From: DASZWJ01 sp963813895 | GTDB lineage: Bacteria; Pseudomonadota; Gammaproteobacteria; JAURND01 | Direction of reading: 5' to 3' | Assembly: GCA_963813895.1 (NCBI GenBank) | Contig: CAWFAS010000001.1 | Location: 930,001 to 994,000 of the forward strand | DNA: 64,000 nt | In this document: piece by piece, positions 6,671 through 13,713 of the stretch | Layout of the letters: each line of letters opens with the position of its first letter | How positions within the stretch are numbered: position 1 is the first letter of the stretch | Notes under the pieces: generated by a model | Told to the model about the DNA's origin: nothing | Databases searched by the model: none | What the model saw: the letters and a program-made list of their open reading frames with translations, nothing else | Program-made: the position numbers and the translations under genes

Positions 6671-9361
6671 TCAGTGCGCTTCATCCCAATTGTTACCCAT
6701 GCTTATATTTACTGCTAAGGGTACCGCCAATTTAATGGCCTGTACCATATGTTTCTCTATCTGTGGTATGGCCATTTCAACCAGTTCTTCAGCCACTTCA
6801 AACACTAATTCATCATGTACTTGCATAATCATTTTAATATCCGCTTTACTTACTTTCAGCCAGTTATCCAGTGAAATCATAGCTATTTTGATAATATCGG
6901 CAGCGGTGCCTTGCATCGGGGCATTAATGGCGGCGCGTTCGGCGCCGCGACGACGTTGCATTTGGCTACTATTAATTTCTGGAATAGCTAGTCGGCGGCC
7001 TAATAGTGTTTCTACATAGCCCTGCTTGCGTGCTATAGCACGAATGGCTTCCATATAAAATTTAACGCCTGGATAGCGAGCAAAATATCTATCAACATAG
7101 GCCTGAGCGACTTCCCGCGATACTCCCAACTGTTGGGATAAACCAAAAGAAGACATGCCATAGATCAGTCCAAAATTGATGGTTTTGGCATAGCGGCGCT
7201 GTTCAGATGTTATCCGCTCCAAAGGCAGCCCAAACACCTCCGCCGCGGTAATAGTATGAATATCGTTATTCTGCGAAAAGGCTTTTAATAATCCGGGATC
7301 CTGAGACAAATGGGCCATAATACGTAATTCAATCTGGGAATAATCTGCTGAGATGATTTTATAACCGGGAGGGGCGATAAAAGCCTGGCGGATGCGGCGG
7401 CCTTGTTCGTTACGGATGGGGATGTTCTGCAAATTAGGGTCGGTTGAAGACAGGCGCCCAGTTGCGGTTACCGCTTGATTATAAGAAGTATGCACTCTCC
7501 CTGTCCTAGGATGAATCTGTCGAGGTAAGCTATCGGTATAAGTCGATTTGAGCTTGCATAAACTACGGTGTTCCAGAATGAGCTTCGGTAATGGGTAATC
7601 CAAGGCTAACTCTTGCAACACTGGTTCTGCTGTTGAAGGTACCCCCCCAGGAGTTTTGCTTAATACCGGCAGCAGCAATTGTTCGTAGAGAATAGTTTGT
7701 AATTGTTTGGGAGAAGATAGGTTAAACCTATTGCCTGCAAGTTCATAAGCCTCAGTCTCAAGAATTGTTATGCGTTGTGCCAAGTCTGCGCTTTGCTGAG
7801 CCAGGTGATGTGGATCAATTCGTACCCCATTACGCTCTATATGAGATAAGACCTTAAGTAATGGTACCTCGATATCTTCCAAAACAGATTTTAAATCTTC
7901 GTTACCTGCAATTTTGGGCCATAAGATATGGTGAAGTTGTAAGTTAAGGTCCGCAACTTCAGCTGCATAGGGTGCAGCGTCTTTAAGATCGATCTGATTA
8001 AAACTTAGTTGTTTAACTCCTTTTCCAGCCAAGGTTTCAAGGCTTAAGGATTTTTGACCTAAGTACTTTAAAGCTAGGGTGTATAGGTCGTGTCGGTTAT
8101 TACTGCTTTCTAAAATGTAGGATTCCAGCATGGTGTCGTATAGCTTCGCGCCCAGATCGATGCAGTAATTCGCTAAAACACCAATAACGTATTTCAGATT
8201 ATGTCCAATGATAGTATTTTGCGGATCTTCCAATAAGGGGGTCAGCTGCGCCAGAACGTATTCACGTGATAATTGTGGTGCAGCTCCGATATAGTCATGT
8301 GCTACTGGCACATACGCTGCCTGATTGGCGCTAATCGCAAATGATACGCCGACCATTTGCGCATCTAATGTATTTGAACTGTTAGTTTCTATAGCAAAGG
8401 CAAATTCTTTTGCCTGTTTAAGGCGTTCTATCCACAAGGTTAATTCAGCTATAGTTAATACGAGCTGGTATTCCACCACGGGTTTCTCGGCTGACTCATG
8501 CTCTAGCAATTCTTTTAGCCAGTTTTTAAATTCTAGTCGTTTAAATAATTCTAACAAACGTATGCGGTCTGGTTGACCGGGTTTGAGCTCGGTTATGGAA
8601 TAAGGTAAAGGTTCGTCTAAGCGTAAGGTGACGAGGTTGCGCGCCAAAGGCAGATGAGCGGCACTTTCCCGCAAATTGTCGCCAATTTTTCCGGAGATTT
8701 TCTCGGCATTTGCCAAAATTGCTTCTAGGGAGCCATAATGTTGCAGCCATTTTGCAGCTGTTTTAGGACCGACTTTAGGAACGCCAGGAATATTATCTGA
8801 AGTATCCCCAATTAAAGCCAGATAATCGACGATATGTTCTGGAGCCACGCCAAATTTTTCCAATACACCTTTAGGGTCCAGTAGTGTTCCAGACATAGTA
8901 TTAATCAGGGTAACCTGGTCATTGACCAATTGCGCCATATCTTTATCACCCGTAGAGATCAACACCTGCCAATTATTTTTTAAAGCTTGTTGTGTCAAAG
9001 TAGCGATCACATCGTCAGCCTCTATTCCTTCTACGCTGATTAGAGGTAAGCCCATACATTTAATCGCTTCGTGTAGCGTTTCAATTTGCTTTCGTAGGTC
9101 ATCAGGCATGGGGGGGCGGTTAGCTTTATAGGCTGGATAAATCTCATCACGGAAGGTTTTCCCCTTCGCGTCAAACACGACTGCCATATATTCAGGGTTA
9201 TAGTCTGCTAATAACTTACGTATCATATTAAGAACGCCATAGACCGCCCCAGTAGGTTCGCCATGCGAGTTGGTCAGTGGCGGTAGGGCATGAAAGGCCC
9301 TGTATAGATAAGAAGAACCGTCTATTAAGATAAATGGTTTTTGGGGGGTATGGTTGAGCAT
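6671..9361 (-). CDS. polA: DNA polymerase I, proofreading site apparently dead
   Basis: PolA fills gaps and removes RNA primers. The 896-residue protein has an N-terminal 5' nuclease (residues about 8-290; LIDGSSYLYRAF, GIEADDVIATL, GDTSDNIPGVPKVGPKTA), a 3'-5' exonuclease fold (about 295-490) and a polymerase domain with ISADYSQIELR and MQVHDELVFEV intact. The exonuclease motifs align with E. coli PolI, but the three metal-binding aspartates are gone: D355 corresponds to Ala323 in FAIET, D424 to Val392 in HNLKYVIGV, and D501 to Val469 in YAAEVAD. E357 and Y497 equivalents (E325, Y465) remain. The 5' nuclease and polymerase should work; proofreading should not. It is monocistronic here. Confidence 0.96.
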   Translation of the reverse strand: MLNHTPQKPFILIDGSSYLYRAFHALPPLTNSHGEPTGAVYGVLNMIRKLLADYNPEYMAVVFDAKGKTFRDEIYPAYKANRPPMPDDLRKQIETLHEAIKCMGLPLISVEGIEADDVIATLTQQALKNNWQVLISTGDKDMAQLVNDQVTLINTMSGTLLDPKGVLEKFGVAPEHIVDYLALIGDTSDNIPGVPKVGPKTAAKWLQHYGSLEAILANAEKISGKIGDNLRESAAHLPLARNLVTLRLDEPLPYSITELKPGQPDRIRLLELFKRLEFKNWLKELLEHESAEKPVVEYQLVLTIAELTLWIERLKQAKEFAFAIETNSSNTLDAQMVGVSFAISANQAAYVPVAHDYIGAAPQLSREYVLAQLTPLLEDPQNTIIGHNLKYVIGVLANYCIDLGAKLYDTMLESYILESSNNRHDLYTLALKYLGQKSLSLETLAGKGVKQLSFNQIDLKDAAPYAAEVADLNLQLHHILWPKIAGNEDLKSVLEDIEVPLLKVLSHIERNGVRIDPHHLAQQSADLAQRITILETEAYELAGNRFNLSSPKQLQTILYEQLLLPVLSKTPGGVPSTAEPVLQELALDYPLPKLILEHRSLCKLKSTYTDSLPRQIHPRTGRVHTSYNQAVTATGRLSSTDPNLQNIPIRNEQGRRIRQAFIAPPGYKIISADYSQIELRIMAHLSQDPGLLKAFSQNNDIHTITAAEVFGLPLERITSEQRRYAKTINFGLIYGMSSFGLSQQLGVSREVAQAYVDRYFARYPGVKFYMEAIRAIARKQGYVETLLGRRLAIPEINSSQMQRRRGAERAAINAPMQGTAADIIKIAMISLDNWLKVSKADIKMIMQVHDELVFEVAEELVEMAIPQIEKHMVQAIKLAVPLAVNISMGNNWDEAH

Positions 9362-9548
9362 AGCGTCATTTTAGCCTGTCTGCGGTATGGATAACTATAG
9401 GGTTAGGGAAAAAAATGCCAATGAGTATTTATTCTAGTTGCAAAACATTTGTTTTACGACAGGTTAGCACTTGTAATTTACACATATCCCGGCTATTAAA
9501 ACTATTTAGTAATGTTTCTAATTTTCCTAAAATGACGTAAAGAAGAAC
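9362..9548. other. Intergenic gap upstream of hipBA with no gene seen
   Basis: This AT-rich stretch separates the polA start from the hipBA promoter. It must hold the polA promoter on the minus strand, but I cannot place it with confidence. Confidence 0.4.
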
Positions 9549-9627
9549 TTGATGCGCTTTTCAATAGATACTATAATATCAATTATAAGCTACATATATA
9601 TTTAGAGGATATTATGATATCTATTGA
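9549..9627 (+). promoter_or_regulatory. hipBA promoter with candidate HipB operators
   Basis: A -35 box TTGATG (9549-9554) and a -10 box TATAAT (9572-9577) are 17 bp apart. A perfect 10-bp inverted pair, TCAATAGATA at 9561-9570 and TATCTATTGA at 9618-9627, lies between the promoter boxes and across the hipB start codon. HipB proteins bind paired inverted sites to repress their own operon, so these are good operator candidates; that step is inference. Confidence 0.65.
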
Positions 9628-9919
9628 TATGGTAATGCCACAAGAGATGCGAAAGAAAATCGCTGAAAAAGCACGCGTCAAAAGGCTTTCCCTTGATTTA
9701 AGTCAGCAAACTTTATCAGAGAAATCGGGGGTGAGTTATGGTGTTTTAAAGAAATTTGAGCGAACTGGGCAGATATCTCTGGAATCTTTATTAAAATTGG
9801 CTTTGGCACTTGGATCAATGAGTGATTTTCATACTTTATTTTCTACTGATAAACCAGAACAAGTTTTATCGCTTGATGCGTTAATGAAAGATGGGAAAAG
9901 AAAAAGAGGTAGAAAATGA
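9614..9919 (+). CDS. hipB: HipB-type antitoxin, XRE helix-turn-helix
   Basis: The 101-residue protein carries one Cro/C1-type helix-turn-helix at about residues 23-75 (LDLSQQTLSEKSGVSYGVLKKFE) and a very basic C-terminus (KDGKRKRGRK). It would bind the operator at its own promoter and, as in the HipBA family, neutralise the HipA kinase. The ATG follows GAGG by six bases. Its last bases overlap the hipA start (ATGA), the usual arrangement for translational coupling of a toxin-antitoxin pair. Confidence 0.85.
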   Translation: MISIDMVMPQEMRKKIAEKARVKRLSLDLSQQTLSEKSGVSYGVLKKFERTGQISLESLLKLALALGSMSDFHTLFSTDKPEQVLSLDALMKDGKRKRGRK

Positions 9920-11115
9920 TATTTACGCCTCAAAATCTAGTGTATGTTTATTACCACCGCTCTGGTGCAAGGCAGTTCATTGGGCGTTTGCTTCTTAAAA
10001 GTAGGCAGATATTTTTTGAATATGATGTCGCTTTTATCAAAAGTGGCCTTGAGTTATCGCCTTTTAAATTACCCCTCAAAACGGGTGTGATTTCATCCAC
10101 AGACCGAACTTTCGAAGGTTTATTCGGTGTTTTTAACGATAGTCTACCAGATGGTTGGGGACGATTGTTACTGGATCGTAAACTGATGAACTTGGGAGTG
10201 AATCCAGGTAGCCTCTCTTCGCTTGATCGCCTTTGCTTAGTAGGCTCTCACGGTATGGGGGCACTTTCATATGAACCTGAAAGTCGGGAGTCTTCTGTAA
10301 CTTTAGTAACTGACCTCGATGAAATTGACTATGAGATACAACAAACATTTGAAGAAAATGATGAATATGTTGATAATTTGCTTGCTTTAGGCGGCTCCTC
10401 AGCAGGGGCGCGTCCTAAGGTATTGTTGCGAATTGAAAATGAAGATTGGCTCATCAAATTTAGGTCCAGTCTAGATTCTAAAGATATTAGCAATGTTGAA
10501 TATGCTTATCATGTGATGGCTGACCGTGCAGGCCTTGATGTTCCAGACGCAAAGCTTTTTCCATCAAAAAAGGGATCGGGCTTTTTTGGGGTTAAACGCT
10601 TTGACCGTAAAAATAGTCAGCGTATCCATATGCATACTATGGCAGGGCTTCTCCATGCCGATCACCAAGAACTGTCTCTTGATTATGAAACAGTCATAAA
10701 GGCAACCCTTTATTTGACGCGTGATGTAAGACAATGCGAGACTCAGTTTAGAAATGCCGTCTTTAATGTGCTCAGCCATAATCGTGATGATCATGCTAAA
10801 AACTTTTCATTTTTGATGGATGAAGAGGGTACCTGGAGCGTGTCCCCAGCTTATGACTTGACATTTTCTTCCGGCCCTGCCGGCGAACATTCCACTATGA
10901 TAATGGGTGAAGGGAAAAATCCAAAGAGAGAACAGTTATTAGAGCTTGCGGCTATCGGGAATATAAAGAAGGATAAAGCGTTGGAGATCATAGCTCAAGT
11001 TTCTGCGGCTGTGCGAGAATGGAAAACTTTCGCAGCAAGTGCAGGTGTTTCAAAATTACAGACTAAAAATATTGGAGATACTTTGGATCGTCTTGTAAAA
11101 GACATTGATACTTAG
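9916..11115 (+). CDS. hipA: HipA-type serine/threonine kinase toxin
   Basis: HipA toxins phosphorylate glutamyl-tRNA synthetase or similar targets and cause growth arrest. The 399-residue protein has the N-terminal couple_hipA region (about 1-125, with FEGLFGVFNDSLPDGWGR) and the kinase C-terminal region. The flexible P-loop LGGSSAGARPK (about 158-168) resembles the loop that carries the autophosphorylated serine. The catalytic motif HNRDDHAKN places the catalytic Asp at about 291, and PAYDL gives the metal Asp at about 314. All key residues are present, so it should be active. The stop codon TAG is formed at the junction with a miniature element: its T and A belong to the target site and its G is the first base of the element. 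Confidence 0.88.
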   Translation: MIFTPQNLVYVYYHRSGARQFIGRLLLKSRQIFFEYDVAFIKSGLELSPFKLPLKTGVISSTDRTFEGLFGVFNDSLPDGWGRLLLDRKLMNLGVNPGSLSSLDRLCLVGSHGMGALSYEPESRESSVTLVTDLDEIDYEIQQTFEENDEYVDNLLALGGSSAGARPKVLLRIENEDWLIKFRSSLDSKDISNVEYAYHVMADRAGLDVPDAKLFPSKKGSGFFGVKRFDRKNSQRIHMHTMAGLLHADHQELSLDYETVIKATLYLTRDVRQCETQFRNAVFNVLSHNRDDHAKNFSFLMDEEGTWSVSPAYDLTFSSGPAGEHSTMIMGEGKNPKREQLLELAAIGNIKKDKALEIIAQVSAAVREWKTFAASAGVSKLQTKNIGDTLDRLVKDIDT

Positions 11116-11406
11116 GCTCTGTAAAACAATAACTTATCTTTTTAGCATCCCATCTAAGACTCATCTTCGCAGGCTGAAGGGTGTAGAAAAACACTTACAT
11201 AGAACAACCGACGCAGTCGTCCCGGCATGGAAGCCGGGATCCAGATCACAGGATGTGAAAGTTTCGCTTTCCTGCGCCCTGGATCCCGGCTTCCTGCCGG
11301 GACGACGTTCCGTCGACTATGCGCGCATTTTTCTACACCCTCCAGCCTGCAAATCTGAGCCTCAGCTGGGCGCTAAAAAGATAAGTTATTGTTTTACAGA
11401 GCCTTA
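11112..11406. mobile_element. Miniature inverted-repeat element (copy 1) with nested palindrome
   Basis: The element runs from 11115 to 11403 (289 bp) between direct TTA repeats at 11112-11114 and 11404-11406. Its ends are GGCTCTGTAAAACAATAACT and the inverse. It has no transposase gene; long open frames through it are by-products of the palindrome. Terminal GGCTCTG with a 3-bp TNA duplication resembles the IS5 family (IS1031 group), so an IS5-type transposase may move it in trans (inference). A 107-bp palindrome is nested inside at 11209-11315. Confidence 0.85.
11209..11315. repeat. 107-bp nested palindrome inside miniature element copy 1
   Basis: It begins CGACG and ends CGTCG. The inner arms read GTCGTCCCGGC...CCGGGATCCAG and CTGGATCCCGGC...GCCGGGACGAC. 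The copy of the host element at 58.9 kb lacks exactly this segment plus 2 bp, so AC was duplicated at insertion. An identical nest occurs at 24322-24428, and a relative lies at 28.1 kb. Confidence 0.8.
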
Positions 11407-11592
11407 GGGGTTGTCTTTATAAAACTATTGTTAAAATCCAAAGTTTTTGAAACTATTCTAGTTGAACATATACTCGATCTGTATTAAAACACTTGTTTTT
11501 TCCTTCGGTTTCTCTATTATTTGGCAGATAATTTTTTGCAGAAATTCATTATTCCAGGGAGGCATGATTAATTTTTATAGCTGAGGTTGTCA
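11407..11592. other. Intergenic region upstream of the outer-membrane protein
   Basis: No gene is seen in this 186-bp gap. GAGG at 11583-11586 is the likely ribosome binding site of the next gene. Confidence 0.4.
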
Positions 11593-12240
11593 TTGAAACG
11601 CCTAATTTTTTTAGCAGTGTTCCCAATATTGATGGTATTGAGTCCGCCTAGTCTTGCTGTTACATCATCCGCTCCTACCTTGCAAATGACCGATCTGCCG
11701 TGGGCTGTTATGGGTTATTATGGTCGTATGACCAACAATACCTTGGGTCAAGTCATTATTCAGGATTATACATTTGCTCAAGAAACACTGTATTCGATCG
11801 AGTTTTCCCATCAGCTCTCAGTAGATAATCCATTGCGGCGTTTTTTACAACCAATAGTTACCACTGTAGAAGTTGTAGGCAACTTTACTTATCGTGATGA
11901 CCCAGTGGGTCCCATTTATGAATTCAATCCTTATGTATCTTTTCGCTGGGGGCATTTTCCGTGGGATAAGTATATCACTACCACTTTTGCTTTAGGGGAA
12001 GGTGTTTCTTTTGATAGTAAGGTCCCTTCTATCGAAGTGGGTAATGATGCCGATGATAAAACCGATTCCCCTCAAAAGGTTTTAAACTATTTAATGATGG
12101 AAGTTACATTTGCAGTTCCCAATCATCCACATTGGGAATTGGTAGCGCGCATTCACCACCGATCGGGAGTTTATGGCTTATATAATGCAGAAAATAACGG
12201 TTCTACAGCAATTGGTCTGGGTATACGTTACAGATTTTAA
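11593..12240 (+). CDS. Outer-membrane beta-barrel protein, possibly PagL-like
   Basis: The protein has about 215 residues with a signal peptide (LKRLIFLAVFPILMVLSPPSLA, cleavage after Ala). The mature part has alternating hydrophobic and polar strands, many aromatic residues, and ends in RYRF, a typical C-terminal barrel strand. The segment ARIHHRSGVYGLYN resembles the His-x-Ser region of lipid A deacylase (PagL/acyloxyacyl hydrolase) barrels, and the length fits, but I cannot confirm it. The TTG at 11593 is preferred over the TTG at 11587, because the GAGG at 11583-11586 is six bases upstream of 11593 but directly touches 11587. A solo miniature-element end follows the stop codon. Confidence 0.6.
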   Translation: MKRLIFLAVFPILMVLSPPSLAVTSSAPTLQMTDLPWAVMGYYGRMTNNTLGQVIIQDYTFAQETLYSIEFSHQLSVDNPLRRFLQPIVTTVEVVGNFTYRDDPVGPIYEFNPYVSFRWGHFPWDKYITTTFALGEGVSFDSKVPSIEVGNDADDKTDSPQKVLNYLMMEVTFAVPNHPHWELVARIHHRSGVYGLYNAENNGSTAIGLGIRYRF

Positions 12241-12241
12241 G

Positions 12242-12263
12242 TAAGTTATTGTTTTACAGTGCC
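12242..12263. repeat. Solo miniature-element end after a stop codon
   Basis: TAAGTTATTGTTTTACAGTG plus CC matches the right terminal repeat of the 11.1-kb element except for A in place of T near the tip (CAGTGCC against CAGAGCC). It starts one base after the upstream gene's stop codon, and no partner end is nearby. Confidence 0.55.
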
Positions 12264-12373
12264 ATAAGATATTAGATGGAAACGGGGCATATACAACCGC
12301 CTGCTAAAAGCGTTAAAATCCAGCCCGATTTACTGATAGATAAATTCATAATAATCCACCAAGAGGTAACAAA

Positions 12374-13024
12374 ATGATTACAAGACTACGTTTATCTTTT
12401 TTGGCCATAGTTCTCAGTAGCGTCGTATTGCTCACTGGCTGTACTACCAACCCATATACTGGCCAGCAGCAGGCAAGTAGAACCGGAATTGGAGCAGGGC
12501 TTGGAGCTGCAACGGGTGCATTAGCGGGTCAGTTGATTGGTCATAATACTACGGCTACCCTAATTGGCGCAGGTATAGGCGCTGCCGTAGGCGGAGTTGC
12601 CGGAAATATCATGGATAGACAGGCGGCTGAGTTGCGACAACAGTTGCAAGGGACAGGTGTGAGTGTAGTGGAGAATGGGAACCAGGTTAAATTGATCATG
12701 CCCAGTGATATTACATTCGCTGTTAACAGCTCTGATGTTAAGCCACAGTTTTATAACGTGCTGAACTCAGTGGCCTTAGTGCTCAAAAAGTATAGCAGCA
12801 CAGCAGTATTGGTTGCTGGCTTTACTGACAATTCCGGAGCTGCTTCCTACAACCAGCAGTTGTCTGAAAGACGTGCACAAAGCGTGGCCTCTTATTTGAT
12901 TAGCCAAGGAGTTTCAGGTGGTCGCTTTAGCGTAATGGGTTATGGTGATCGTAATCCGATTGCTAGCAATGCCACTTCCTCTGGTAAGGCACAAAACCGC
13001 CGTGTAGAAATTACACTGCATTAA
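12374..13024 (+). CDS. OmpA-family lipoprotein with glycine zipper
   Basis: This 216-residue outer-membrane lipoprotein has a signal peptide ending in the lipobox LLTGC, so Cys23 would be lipidated. Residues about 38-80 form a glycine-zipper segment (GIGAGLGAATGALAGQLIG, then GAGIGAAVGGVAGN). The OmpA-like peptidoglycan-binding domain follows at about 105-216, with GFTDNSGAASYNQQLSERRAQSVASYL and the C-terminal NRRVEI. The layout matches YiaD-type proteins. It should tether the outer membrane to peptidoglycan. GAGG precedes the ATG by eight bases. A strong terminator follows. Confidence 0.85.
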   Translation: MITRLRLSFLAIVLSSVVLLTGCTTNPYTGQQQASRTGIGAGLGAATGALAGQLIGHNTTATLIGAGIGAAVGGVAGNIMDRQAAELRQQLQGTGVSVVENGNQVKLIMPSDITFAVNSSDVKPQFYNVLNSVALVLKKYSSTAVLVAGFTDNSGAASYNQQLSERRAQSVASYLISQGVSGGRFSVMGYGDRNPIASNATSSGKAQNRRVEITLH

Positions 13025-13039
13025 GCTTGACGTTGGTCA

Positions 13040-13070
13040 GTTCCCGCTATTTTTAAAGGCGGGAACTTTT
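13040..13070 (+). terminator. Rho-independent terminator of the OmpA-type lipoprotein gene
   Basis: The stem GTTCCCGC / GCGGGAAC (13040-13047 and 13059-13066) is followed by TTTT. It lies inside the 3' end of the convergent dciA gene. Confidence 0.75.
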
Positions 13071-13529
13071 GCCCGCTAATTTCAGTAAAGCATTTTTCAA
13101 TCTGGGGTCAACAATAGCTTTCGCTACTTCAGCGATACAGGCTGCACTTTCCGCATGAATGGGATTAGGTTGGGGTGATGTGGCTGGCTGAATAGGTGTC
13201 CGATCAGGATATACATAGCAATTAATACCTTTTAAACTACTGAATTCCGGATGCGACCGTAATACTTTGACTAAATCAGGCGTATTATAGCGCACATGAG
13301 TTGCCCAATTGGCATCGCGGACGCCTAAATTAAGATATCCATTATTGAATTCCAGTACTTGGCAGTGCTGTGCCAATTCCAGATCTGCCCCCTGTAAAAA
13401 TAGGGTTTGCAGATGATTAACCTGTCGTACTCTTGCAGCTAGCTGTCGATACCAACCGTTCTGCTGCACCTGCTCAAGCAGCTTCTTCGGTGCGGTTTGG
13501 TTCGGGTATTGACTGGATTGGGTGGGCAT
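13053..13529 (-). CDS. dciA: DciA-type replicative helicase loader (DUF721)
   Basis: DciA proteins help load the DnaB helicase in bacteria that lack DnaC. The 158-residue protein has the DUF721 domain at about 20-105: LQTLFLQGADLELAQHCQVLEFNNGYLNLGVRDANWATHVRY and the following LRSHPEF segment. The C-terminus is a less conserved tail ending in a helix. The gene sits next to and divergent from secA, its common place in gammaproteobacteria. Its last 18 bases share sequence with the terminator of the convergent lipoprotein gene. Confidence 0.82.
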   Translation of the reverse strand: MPTQSSQYPNQTAPKKLLEQVQQNGWYRQLAARVRQVNHLQTLFLQGADLELAQHCQVLEFNNGYLNLGVRDANWATHVRYNTPDLVKVLRSHPEFSSLKGINCYVYPDRTPIQPATSPQPNPIHAESAACIAEVAKAIVDPRLKNALLKLAGKSSRL

Positions 13530-13713
13530 TTTATGACATACTCGTTGCGGTAATTATTGAAAAATAAGCTGTCTTTGCGGCCAGTGTGCCATACTTTTGG
13601 TAACTATTCAGCTGTTTTGGTGGGTTTGGCAGCGTAGTGTTTTATAGTGAATCATCGAAAAATTATTTATTGCGATTTCTTCTAGATCTATTTTAAAAGG
13701 CATTTAAAAAAGA

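Noticed and set aside
11105..11407. 100-residue ORF through miniature element copy 1
   Set aside because: It is an open frame through inverted repeats; the reverse frame is also open in copy 2, and no protein feature is present.
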